From positions 1-5,950 of the forward strand of contig CAILMU010000245.1 in NCBI GenBank assembly GCA_903835325.1: 5,950 bases of DNA, written 5' to 3'. Numbering within the stretch: position 1 is the stretch's first letter; every line of letters starts with the position of its first letter. Of the stretch, positions 1 through 5,261 are shown piece by piece. The DNA comes from an uncultured Microcaldota archaeon (lineage in GTDB: Archaea; Micrarchaeota; Micrarchaeia; Anstonellales; Bilamarchaeaceae). The notes beneath the pieces are model-generated. The model was not told where the DNA came from. It searched no databases and saw nothing but the letters and a program-made list of their open reading frames with translations. The position numbers were made by a program, and so were the translations under genes.

Positions 1-145
1 GCTGAAGGCCGAACCTCCGCTCCGCTTCCTTGTCTCTATCCTGCCTCTTTTTGCATGGGTTGCCACCTCGCTCATGAGGCTAGAGCTAGGGTGCACTCTC
101 TTTCTGGGACTGGTTGCCATGCGCATAAATTCAAGATTAGATTAA
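1..145 (+). CDS. C-terminal end of a membrane protein (partial)
   Basis: An open frame enters from the left edge (first complete codon at 2) and ends at TAA 143-145, giving 47 residues. The translation is strongly hydrophobic: it contains FLVSILPLFAWVATSL and, after a short charged turn (MRLE), LGCTLFLGLVAM, then a polar tail ending RINSRLD. This reads as one or two last transmembrane segments of an integral membrane protein. The other two forward frames give no membrane-like or otherwise convincing product. The family cannot be named from so short a piece; a multi-spanning transporter, flippase or glycosyltransferase are all possible. The stop is followed by an A+T-rich stretch and then the promoter of the next gene, so it ends its own transcription unit. 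Confidence 0.5.
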   Translation, partial: LKAEPPLRFLVSILPLFAWVATSLMRLELGCTLFLGLVAMRINSRLD

Positions 146-183
146 TAAACATTCCCCCAACCCAACGAGGAGAACGCTGACCG

Positions 184-197
184 CATTTTTACTGTTT
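184..197 (+). terminator. possible T-rich archaeal terminator
   Basis: A run of five T followed by a second short T run (CATTTTTACTGTTT) lies about 40 bases after the stop of the partial membrane protein and just before the next promoter. Archaeal RNA polymerase commonly stops at T-rich tracts without a hairpin. The call rests on composition and position only. Confidence 0.3.
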
Positions 198-202
198 AGG
201 TG

Positions 203-219
203 GGAAGGATTATAAACAT
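203..219 (+). promoter_or_regulatory. BRE/TATA promoter of the methyltransferase gene
   Basis: A purine-rich BRE-like stretch (GAAGGA, 204-209) directly precedes a good TATA box (TTATAAACAT). The expected start of transcription, about 25 bases downstream, falls near 240. That leaves a leader of about 30 bases before the ATG at 273, enough to include the GTGAT ribosome binding site at 264-268. Confidence 0.55.
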
Positions 220-272
220 AGTTCTACACTTAAATTAACATATATCCGGCATGACCAGTATCCGTGATTTCA

Positions 273-1409
273 ATGAAAAGGATGGATGCAAAGGCCCCAG
301 GCACATACTCCCCAGCCGAAGGCAGCCCCCTGCGCTCGGATGTCCTCTCAAAGCTGAAAGACAAATCAATCAAAAGCATCATTCCCGACAGCCAGGCAGT
401 CGACCGCGCTTTCAACCATCTATTCGGCTTCGAACCATTGGTTTCCGTCAGCCCCGAAGATGAGAAGGTCCTTGAAGGGCACATGAGGAAGAGGCTTTCG
501 CAGAGATATTCGCTTTATATCGGATTGACAAATGCGTTGCTTTCCGGCAGGATAAAAATCGTTGAGGATTTCAAAAGGGACGTCATAAGGCTAGCTACCA
601 GGAAGGAGATAGCGATGATGCTCATTGGAGGGTCGAAGAGCAATTGGTGGCTTCAGGAGCGCAGAAGTGAATTTTTTAGTTCATATTTCGGTTCACATGA
701 TGTGTTTCAATGCTACGGCTCACGCGGACTGAAAGGATATCCGATAGATGTCAGCGCGCATGTGAGCGAGCTTTATGAAAAAAACAAAAGAACGGTCCGC
801 GTATTGGATGTCGGTTCCTGTGACGCATATATGCTCTACCAGCTCAAGAAGGAATTCGGCAAGCGTGTGGAGACCCACGGATTGAGTCCGTTCGATGAGG
901 CGCACTTCAAGATCGATTATTACCATAAGCTGACAGCAGAGCGCCTGCCGGCGGAATTCAAAGGTTATTTTGACGTGATTGTCTCCAACCGCATATTGGA
1001 ATACGTCCTCCTGCCTCATCATGCCCTGGAAAACATCGTCCAGTCGATAGCACCCGGGGGCAGGGCGGATTTAGAGTGGAACGACCATAGGCTTCCGATC
1101 ATGGAATCTCCGGAATTGTCATCGTGCCTTGACGGATACCTGCGGTGCGGGTCGCTCGATGATACTTATGAGCTGCTTAAAGCTGGGGAAGCAGAAAACA
1201 GGCATGCGGAACTCCCAGAGGCTCCTGGGGTCCTTGAAAATATTGGCCAACTCCTGACCAAGGATCCTATATACATGGGGACAGTGCTCGCTTGGTGCAA
1301 AGAGATCGCGGATTTGATGAAAGCAGAGGGCATCGAAACAAAAATAACCAGTTGGGGAAAGAATTTCGTATGGGTGCCTGCCAGATTGCTAATCGAGAGG
1401 AAAGAGTAG
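273..1409 (+). CDS. divergent class I SAM-dependent methyltransferase
   Basis: The product is a predicted cytosolic protein of 378 residues. Residues 175-186 (VRVLDVGSCDAY) look like motif I of a class I Rossmann methyltransferase, residues 201-207 (THGLSPF) like the end of strand 2, residues 232-245 (YFDVIVSNRILEYV) like motif IV, and 259-269 (IAPGGRADLEW) like the conserved 'pGG' turn and strand 5. Motif I lacks the usual GxGxG; only one Gly remains, so cofactor binding may be altered. The first 170 residues are helical and charged and match nothing I recognise; they may give substrate specificity. The substrate is unknown. I chose ATG 273 because GTGAT (264-268) sits four bases before it, the same geometry as at the 1852 start. 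A GTG start at 264 would consume that site and is less likely. The gene is monocistronic and looks richer in A+T than the genes right of position 2100. Confidence 0.75.
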   Translation: MKRMDAKAPGTYSPAEGSPLRSDVLSKLKDKSIKSIIPDSQAVDRAFNHLFGFEPLVSVSPEDEKVLEGHMRKRLSQRYSLYIGLTNALLSGRIKIVEDFKRDVIRLATRKEIAMMLIGGSKSNWWLQERRSEFFSSYFGSHDVFQCYGSRGLKGYPIDVSAHVSELYEKNKRTVRVLDVGSCDAYMLYQLKKEFGKRVETHGLSPFDEAHFKIDYYHKLTAERLPAEFKGYFDVIVSNRILEYVLLPHHALENIVQSIAPGGRADLEWNDHRLPIMESPELSSCLDGYLRCGSLDDTYELLKAGEAENRHAELPEAPGVLENIGQLLTKDPIYMGTVLAWCKEIADLMKAEGIETKITSWGKNFVWVPARLLIERKE

Positions 1410-1414
1410 GTCTG

Positions 1415-1433
1415 ATTTTTCTTTGCGTATTTT
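1415..1433 (+). terminator. T-rich terminator after the methyltransferase
   Basis: Immediately after the TAG stop there are runs of five, three and four T (ATTTTTCTTTGCGTATTTT). This is a typical hairpin-free archaeal stop signal in the short gap between two convergent genes. The minus-strand gene ending at 1451 shows no equivalent T run in its own direction. Confidence 0.45.
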
Positions 1434-1450
1434 CTCCAATAATTTCCTGT

Positions 1451-1852
1451 TCAAACTTTTAGAGCTGTGATTTTCTGGTACGCGTAGAGGTAATGGCCGG
1501 CCCCGACCAGCAGGTAAGGCAGGGAAGCCCATGGGTTCTTGCTGATGATTCCTATTATCAGGCCGAAGATGGCGAAGAAGCCTGGGAACGATAGGAGCGC
1601 GAGATGATTCTTCTCATCGCTTATCATCGATGGGAAGAGGACGAGATGGAACAGAAGGATATCGGCCATGCAGACCGCACCGAGAACGATGGGAAGGAGC
1701 GAATCGCTTCCCAGATACGGCGCTATCATTGCCTGGATGGAGAAAGGCAAGGTCGCACCTTCGCTGCTGGTCGCGAAGAAGAGCACGAAAAGTATCAGAG
1801 GATATAGCATCCCGAGGGAGAGATATATCATGTTCTTGTTTTGGTCTTCCAT
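1451..1852 (-). CDS. small four-helix membrane protein of unknown function
   Basis: The product is 133 residues with four predicted transmembrane helices at about residues 8-28, 51-75, 86-104 and 108-126. The helices are joined by short loops, one of them charged (SDEKNH, 78-83). There is no signal peptide, cysteine pair or catalytic motif, and I do not recognise the family. The start at 1852 is chosen because GGTGATC, complementary to the archaeal 16S rRNA tail, lies three bases upstream. An in-frame ATG at 1870 would add six residues and put that site inside the coding sequence. It is convergent with the methyltransferase gene. Upstream are two repeats and short reading frames that may act as a leader. 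That it is a real gene rests on the clear helix pattern and the ribosome binding site; the other frames over this region are shadows. Confidence 0.7.
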   Translation of the reverse strand: MEDQNKNMIYLSLGMLYPLILFVLFFATSSEGATLPFSIQAMIAPYLGSDSLLPIVLGAVCMADILLFHLVLFPSMISDEKNHLALLSFPGFFAIFGLIIGIISKNPWASLPYLLVGAGHYLYAYQKITALKV

Positions 1853-1855
1853 CTC

Positions 1856-1862
1856 GATCACC
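1856..1862 (-). promoter_or_regulatory. Shine-Dalgarno site GGTGATC deciding the 1852 start
   Basis: Seven bases match the expected complement of the archaeal 16S rRNA 3' end, with a three-base spacer to ATG 1852. The TGA inside it (1860-1858) is also the stop codon of a 16-codon upstream reading frame beginning at 1908, so translation of that frame would end on the ribosome binding site. Confidence 0.55.
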
Positions 1863-1888
1863 GTTTCCATTTTTTATTCCGCAACCCA

Positions 1889-1918
1889 TCGTTATCGTCA
1901 GCCCTCATGGCTTTTGGA
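1889..1918. repeat. imperfect direct repeat, copy 1
   Basis: The copy begins TCGTTATCGTCA, continues with CCTCATGG and ends in a T run plus GA. It matches copy 2 at 26 of 30 alignment columns, offset by 43 bases. It lies in the spacer between tRNA-Pro and the membrane protein gene, upstream of the latter. On the minus strand it includes the start (ATG 1908) of a short frame encoding MRADDND and ending at 1858. Confidence 0.6.
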
Positions 1919-1931
1919 TGCCAAGTTCGTT

Positions 1932-1960
1932 TCGTTATCGTCATGCCTCATGGTTTTCGA
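1932..1960. repeat. imperfect direct repeat, copy 2, with an inverted repeat
   Basis: This is the second copy of the repeat at 1889, with two substitutions near the middle, one single-base gap and one substitution near the end. It also contains most of an inverted repeat: GTTATCG at 1934-1940 pairs perfectly with CGATAAC at 1958-1964 around a 17-base loop. On the minus strand it holds ATG 1951, the start of a 17-codon frame (MRHDDNE...) that ends at 1898, overlapping the next short frame. It may be a tandem operator or a leader; no function can be assigned. Confidence 0.6.
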
Positions 1961-2011
1961 TAACCACCAGCATTTTGCCCTAAGAGATACATATGACAAA
2001 AGGCTTGTGTA

Positions 2012-2084
2012 TGGGGAAACTGAGATTTGAACTCAGACAACTAGCTCCCAAAGCTAGCAGCATACCAGGTTAGCTCATTTCCCC
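2012..2084 (-). tRNA. tRNA-Pro (anticodon UGG)
   Basis: The minus strand folds into a complete cloverleaf. The acceptor stem GGGGAAA/TTTCCCC has seven perfect pairs. The D arm AGC/GCT has GG in its loop. The anticodon stem CTAGC/GCTAG surrounds the loop TTTGGGA, with TGG at 2050-2048. The variable loop has four bases, and the T arm CTGAG/CTCAG has loop TTCAAAT. The discriminator is A (2012). CCA is not encoded and must be added afterwards. There is no intron. The D stem is only three pairs long, which is tolerated. UGG reads CCN proline codons by wobble. The gene follows the acetyltransferase gene on the same strand but has its own TATA box. Confidence 0.95.
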
Positions 2085-2132
2085 GAAACCAAACTTATAC
2101 GAAACTGCCTGATTGGAAACAGATATTCCTTT

Positions 2133-2150
2133 TGTTTTATAAATCGGTTC
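2133..2150 (-). promoter_or_regulatory. BRE/TATA promoter of tRNA-Pro
   Basis: On the minus strand, GAACCG is followed by ATTTATAAAAC, a strong TATA box at about 2134-2143. Transcription is expected near 2113, giving a 5' leader of about 28 bases for RNase P to remove. The box overlaps the last bases of the acetyltransferase gene, so the tRNA can be made independently of it. A second TATA-like GTATAA lies only about 15 bases before the tRNA, too close to be the main box. Confidence 0.5.
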
Positions 2151-2538
2151 AGTTCTCGGCCTTCTTCACAAGGACCATGACAGTCCTGAATTTCTTCACG
2201 CAGAAACCATATCTTGAATATAGGTCCACCGCAGGGTTGTCCGTCTTCACCTTCAGGAAAATCGGCTTCCCGCTCTTCCTCATCAACGCCATCGCGCGCT
2301 CGATGAGAAGCGCGCCCACCCCCTGGTTGCGCATGGAATCCATCACGCCTATCCCCTGAAGAAGGAGATGCGGCCCGTGGTTTATCACATGCACGAAACC
2401 GACCGGAGTGCCTCCTAGCTCGGCGACGATTATGATATCGTTCTCGCTGAGTTTGACTATCGCGCATGGGAAGATGAGGCCGATCAGGCCTTCGACCGAT
2501 CTGTGCTCGGACGGTTTCAGGACCCGGGTGCTTATCAT
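2149..2538 (-). CDS. GNAT-family N-acetyltransferase
   Basis: The product is 129 residues, one complete GNAT fold with little extra. Residues 37-51 (IVAELGGTPVGFVHV) are the usual strand 2-3 hairpin. Residues 61-78 contain motif A, with R70-N-Q-G-V-G75 as the acetyl-CoA pyrophosphate-binding loop. Residues 101-112 (NPAVDLYSRYGF) are motif B. It is expected to transfer acetyl from acetyl-CoA to an amine in the cytosol; the substrate (protein N-terminus, lysine, small molecule) cannot be read from the sequence. Its ATG is four bases after the stop of the phosphoesterase gene, and TGATCCT just before it matches the rRNA tail. The two genes are therefore almost certainly co-transcribed and probably translationally coupled. 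Confidence 0.88.
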   Translation of the reverse strand: MISTRVLKPSEHRSVEGLIGLIFPCAIVKLSENDIIIVAELGGTPVGFVHVINHGPHLLLQGIGVMDSMRNQGVGALLIERAMALMRKSGKPIFLKVKTDNPAVDLYSRYGFCVKKFRTVMVLVKKAEN

Positions 2539-2542
2539 AGGA

Positions 2543-3169
2543 TCATAACGATATGAAATCCACGTCTATCCTTTTATCCTTTATCTCTATAGAGCAGGCG
2601 TGCATGCGGTTGGCCGGAGGGAGCTTGATGAGGTACGTCTCTCCCAGCTTGTCGGTCCCCATATGCTCGTGCACATGGCCGAATATCGCCGCGAAAGGCT
2701 TCTTCTCGTTGATTATCTTCAGGATTGATTCGCTTCCTATCAGGCGCCCCATCAGGACCTCGTCGAAATGGCCTTTCGGCGGGCAGTGGAGCAGGAGTAT
2801 GGTGTTATTGTCGATAGGCAGCTTGGATAACCCGGCATAGAAATCGTCTTCGCTGAATTCTCCGTATGTTCCGAACGGGGTCGGCAGGCTGTAGCCGAAA
2901 CCCACGACATTCAGGCCGTCCTCTATCTCTATGCGCTTGCCATGGACGCTCTGCGGGCTTTTCTGCAGTATCTTGTTGACGGCCTCGTTGTCCCAATTCC
3001 CTGGGATTATCAGGCAGTTCGGCAGGGAATCGAGAAGAGACAATGCGAAAGAGACGTTCTGGGAGATGTCCCCGCACACGAAGACGCGGTCGTGGGACTT
3101 GGCTATGAACTTCAGCCTCTCGAGCGCGACCTCCTCTTCATGGATATCGGAGAATGCCAGGATCCTCAT
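2543..3169 (-). CDS. calcineurin-like metallophosphoesterase
   Basis: The product is 208 residues, the usual size for the small archaeal phosphoesterases related to Icc (COG2129-like). All five metal-site blocks are present: D8-x-H10 (SDIH), G33-D34, G57-N58 (GNWD), H128 (LLHCPP) and G164-H-x-H167 (GHVHE). It should be an active two-metal phosphodiesterase or phosphatase; the substrate is not evident. ATG 3169 is preferred because GGTGA at 3181-3177 lies seven bases before it and the frame then starts directly with strand 1 (MRILAFSD). An ATG two codons earlier (3175) would be only one base from that site. The gene follows nop5 by about 60 bases with no convincing TATA box between, and it is tightly joined to the acetyltransferase gene downstream. 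Confidence 0.92.
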   Translation of the reverse strand: MRILAFSDIHEEEVALERLKFIAKSHDRVFVCGDISQNVSFALSLLDSLPNCLIIPGNWDNEAVNKILQKSPQSVHGKRIEIEDGLNVVGFGYSLPTPFGTYGEFSEDDFYAGLSKLPIDNNTILLLHCPPKGHFDEVLMGRLIGSESILKIINEKKPFAAIFGHVHEHMGTDKLGETYLIKLPPANRMHACSIEIKDKRIDVDFISL

Positions 3170-3213
3170 AATCATTTCACCAGGTTCTTTCAGCCGGTTT
3201 CACGATGGAAATG

Positions 3214-3227
3214 GCAGGGTCTCCTGC
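3214..3227 (-). other. small hairpin just after the nop5 stop
   Basis: GCAGG and CCTGC pair perfectly around a four-base loop, directly after the nop5 stop codon. No T run follows on the minus strand, so it does not look like a terminator. It may protect the mRNA 3' side or be chance. Confidence 0.3.
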
Positions 3228-3228
3228 T

Positions 3229-4536
3229 TCATTCCGGGGGCGCAGGAGATTTCCCGGGCGCGCCTTTCTCAGCCCCGCCTTTCGCTTTCTTCCTTTCGTA
3301 TTCGGCCATTATCTGGTCGTAGCGGGTATCGAAATCCTTCTTCAATTCAGCTGAGATATCCCTTTTCGTGAATGCGTCTGCCCGGACAGCCAGAGCCAGC
3401 TTGTTCGCAAGTGCGCGCGCTATCTTCCCGCGAACCATCTTCGGCGATGCGGAGATCCTCGGGTGCTGGAATATTATTCCGTGCTTCGGCGGGTCTATCC
3501 GCTTGTTCTTCAGGTGCTTGAAGAGCGCCTTCTCGGCCCCGAGAACCTGTATCGTGCTTGCAGGAAGGATGGCGAGCCTCATCAGGGATCCCACATGGGA
3601 TACGAGTTTGGCCGCAATCTCAGGTCCGCCGACGATAGACATGTTCGGGCATATCTCGATAGCGAGCGTCTTCTGGTAAGCGAGATAATCGTCGCGCAGT
3701 TTTCCGAGAGAGATTATCTCCCGGGCGAGCGTGTGGCACTGCGACATATCGGCAGGCTGGAGCATCGCCCCCAGGCTTTTCTCGCTGGAAGCGACGATCT
3801 CCTCTGCTTTCTTCTGGCCGAAGACGGTCGCGAGCTCCTGGATGTCAAGGTTGGCCCGATCGATGTTCAGGACAGCCTCGCAGTATTTCAGCTTGTCGTC
3901 CATGCGCAGTTCCGGGAAATAGATGCCGTACCAGTCCTCGAGCCTCTCGCCGAGCTGGTTGATGATGCGGTCGAGGTCCTCTATGGTCCTGGTCACTCCG
4001 CCAAGGAGCATATCCCTGCTCCGGAGGGCCGCGCTCAGGCTCTCCTGCGACCTTTTCATGAAACGTGCGCGCTTGTCCCTGCGTTCTCCGCCTTCGCCGG
4101 ATTCGCCTGGGCCGCCGCGCCGTTCGTATCCGCCCCCTCCCCCTCCAGAGCGTTCGCGTCGGTTGTAACCGCCATATCCGCCCCGGCGTTCATCTCCACC
4201 CCTACCTCTATCGGAGCGTTCGCGATTTCCATAACCGCCGCTGGATCGTTCGTTCGGCCGTTCGCGGTTCGGGGATGTGCCGCTGGATCGTTCCCTGTTC
4301 TCGCCGCTAGGTCTCTCGCGGCCGCCGAAGCCGCCGCTCGGCCGTTCGTGGTTTCCATATCCGACGCTCCGCTCGGGCCTTGGGCCTCCGCCGGAGCGTT
4401 CCCGGTTGGGATATCCGCCGCCTTCGCGCCGTGAGCCCTCGCTCCCACCTGCGCCTTCGCGTCTTGGAGCATTGTAGCTGCCTTGATTGGGCCTTCCGCC
4501 CCGCCTGTTCTGCCGTCTATCATCCTTGCCGTACAT
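3229..4536 (-). CDS. nop5: Nop5/Nop56/58-family box C/D RNP core protein with N-terminal RGG domain
   Basis: The product is 435 residues. In archaea Nop5 joins L7Ae, fibrillarin and a guide RNA into the box C/D RNP that 2'-O-methylates rRNA and tRNA. Residues 160-295 form the coiled-coil region; EDLDRIINQLGERLEDWYG (186-204) followed by the FPEL block is typical. Residues 296-390 are the Nop domain: PNMSIVGG, LPASTIQVLGAEKALFKHL (324-342) and KHGIIFQHPR (351-360) are near-consensus and bind L7Ae with the RNA. The usual N-terminal fibrillarin-binding domain of about 120 residues is absent. Residues 1-155 are instead Arg/Gly/Ser-rich repeats (GYGNRERSGG-like). The C-terminus is a basic, Gly/Pro-rich tail. 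ATG 4536 is chosen because GAGGTG lies nine bases upstream; an ATG at 4572 has no such site. An archaeal Prp31-like Nop protein is an alternative name. It is first in a unit with the phosphoesterase and acetyltransferase genes. Confidence 0.93.
   Translation of the reverse strand: MYGKDDRRQNRRGGRPNQGSYNAPRREGAGGSEGSRREGGGYPNRERSGGGPRPERSVGYGNHERPSGGFGGRERPSGENRERSSGTSPNRERPNERSSGGYGNRERSDRGRGGDERRGGYGGYNRRERSGGGGGGYERRGGPGESGEGGERRDKRARFMKRSQESLSAALRSRDMLLGGVTRTIEDLDRIINQLGERLEDWYGIYFPELRMDDKLKYCEAVLNIDRANLDIQELATVFGQKKAEEIVASSEKSLGAMLQPADMSQCHTLAREIISLGKLRDDYLAYQKTLAIEICPNMSIVGGPEIAAKLVSHVGSLMRLAILPASTIQVLGAEKALFKHLKNKRIDPPKHGIIFQHPRISASPKMVRGKIARALANKLALAVRADAFTKRDISAELKKDFDTRYDQIMAEYERKKAKGGAEKGAPGKSPAPPE
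4072..4509 (-). repeat. degenerate repeats encoding the RGG/RERSGG region of nop5
   Basis: The codons for about residues 10-155 form imperfect tandem units of roughly 10-16 codons built around N-R-E-R-(S/P)-(G/S)-G and G-(Y/F)-G-(N/G). CGTTCG and CGCCG blocks recur on the plus strand. Units vary in length and sequence, so this is an old, diverged expansion rather than a recent duplication. The bias produces several long false open frames on both strands here. Confidence 0.7.
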
Positions 4537-4545
4537 GAAAATGAG

Positions 4546-4584
4546 CACCTCTAAGGATGAAGTTGCCCGCAACAGTTTAAAAAC
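4546..4584 (-). promoter_or_regulatory. nop5 promoter and ribosome binding site
   Basis: On the minus strand a TATA-like GTTTTTAAAC (4584-4575) lies about 20-25 bases before an expected transcript start near 4554. The Shine-Dalgarno sequence GAGGTG (4551-4546) is nine bases from ATG 4536. The resulting leader would be under 20 bases. The BRE position is not well conserved. Confidence 0.5.
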
Positions 4585-4593
4585 AGCATGAAA

Positions 4594-4614
4594 ACCGCGC
4601 CGATAGCAGGCGGT
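4594..4614. other. inverted repeat between two divergent promoters
   Basis: ACCGC and GCGGT form a perfect five-base inverted repeat with an eleven-base centre. It lies between the nop5 TATA box (4575-4584) and the TATA box of the plus-strand gene (4649-4657). A regulator bound here could act on both genes, but short palindromes of this kind also occur by chance. Confidence 0.25.
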
Positions 4615-4642
4615 ATTCCTGAACGTCGCTGGGGAGCGGGCG

Positions 4643-4657
4643 CCGGAGTATTTAAAC
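4643..4657 (+). promoter_or_regulatory. BRE/TATA promoter of the 181-residue protein gene
   Basis: CCGGAG precedes TATTTAAAC (4649-4657). From the box centre to ATG 4680 is about 27 bases, so the transcript should begin at or next to that ATG. This predicts a leaderless mRNA and favours 4680 over the in-frame ATG at 4671, which would lie upstream of the transcript start. Confidence 0.55.
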
Positions 4658-4679
4658 GGTTCGCTCGAATATGTGGTTC

Positions 4680-5225
4680 ATGAACGACGCAGAGAAATTG
4701 ACGAAGGATGCGGTGGGCAACGGCGGAGTCCTGGCCCTGCTCTATTTCGATATCCATGCGGCCACGAAAGAGGCTGTCCAGGAGCTCGGGACCGGATTCA
4801 TCAACAGCATCATCCAGAGGCCCGGCGTCGTCTTCGCATACGGCGAGATAGAGGAGCCCTTCAACGCGGGCGACAAGAAGAACTGGACGAGCAGCATCGA
4901 GCTCAAGGTGCTCACAAAAAGCTTCTTCGTGCTCGCCAACATATGCATGGACCACTGCCCCTACAATGTGGAGATAACGCAACCGAACGAGATTAAGCTG
5001 CCCCTTGCGCAGGCGCACGAGCTGCTCTGGACCATGTCCACGATAACAGCCGAGTACAAGAGGTACATACTGACGAAACTGGCGAAACCCGAGGAGCTCG
5101 CCTCCATCCAGGAGACCATGATGTACCGCGCCCAGAAAGGCAGGGAGATAATGGGCAAGAAGGCCAAACCCCCCGCCGGCGGAGAAGAGAAGGGCAAGGG
5201 CGGGAAGGAAGAGAAAGGCAAGTGA
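4680..5225 (+). CDS. conserved-looking protein of unknown function, divergent to nop5
   Basis: The product is 181 residues, cytosolic, with no signal peptide or membrane helix. Residues 1-150 look like a compact alpha/beta domain: residues 14-24 (GNGGVLALLYF) may be a first strand, GVVFAYGEIEEPF (about 49-61) a second, then ELKVLTKSFFVLANICMDHC (74-93) with Cys89 and Cys93 spaced CxxxC, and long C-terminal helices (about 107-155). The tail from about residue 158 is Lys/Gly/Glu-rich and probably disordered. I do not recognise the family and assign no function. ATG 4680 is chosen from its distance to the TATA box; 4671 would add three residues (MWF). Its position opposite nop5 with a shared promoter region suggests, but does not show, a link to RNA metabolism. 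The downstream KaiC-like gene has its own promoter. Confidence 0.8.
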   Translation: MNDAEKLTKDAVGNGGVLALLYFDIHAATKEAVQELGTGFINSIIQRPGVVFAYGEIEEPFNAGDKKNWTSSIELKVLTKSFFVLANICMDHCPYNVEITQPNEIKLPLAQAHELLWTMSTITAEYKRYILTKLAKPEELASIQETMMYRAQKGREIMGKKAKPPAGGEEKGKGGKEEKGK

Positions 5226-5261
5226 TGCCGACCGGACGATGGATCGAACCGCCTCCTTAGC

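Noticed and set aside
264..272. GTG start for the methyltransferase
   Set aside because: The GTGAT at this point fits better as the ribosome binding site for ATG 273, with the same four-base spacing as the equivalent bases before ATG 1852.
1889..1964. CRISPR array
   Set aside because: There are only two imperfect copies, the gap between them is 13 bases, and there are no cas genes.
1..2011. Attachment site copy of the tRNA-Pro 3' end
   Set aside because: I looked for a second copy of the T arm and acceptor 3' sequence to the left of the tRNA and saw none within the window.
1871..2011. Box C/D guide RNA in the spacer beside tRNA-Pro
   Set aside because: CTGA-like and ATGAGG-like strings occur in the repeats, but no RTGATGA box C is correctly placed with box D and flanking stem.
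1604..2030. Several overlapping plus-strand frames of 67-120 codons
   Set aside because: They are shadows of the minus-strand four-helix membrane protein gene and its leader. They are rich in Arg and Ser, lack domains, and the longest runs into the tRNA.
3463..4434. 323-codon open frame on the plus strand
   Set aside because: It lies opposite nop5, and the length comes from the GC-rich, stop-poor repeat codons. It contains long Ala/Ser/Phe runs without any recognisable domain.
4056..4523. 155-codon minus-strand frame within nop5 in another reading frame
   Set aside because: It is a frame-shifted reading of the RGG repeats (Ala/Gly/Asn-rich) with no start signal of its own; the Nop5 frame continues into a conserved domain.
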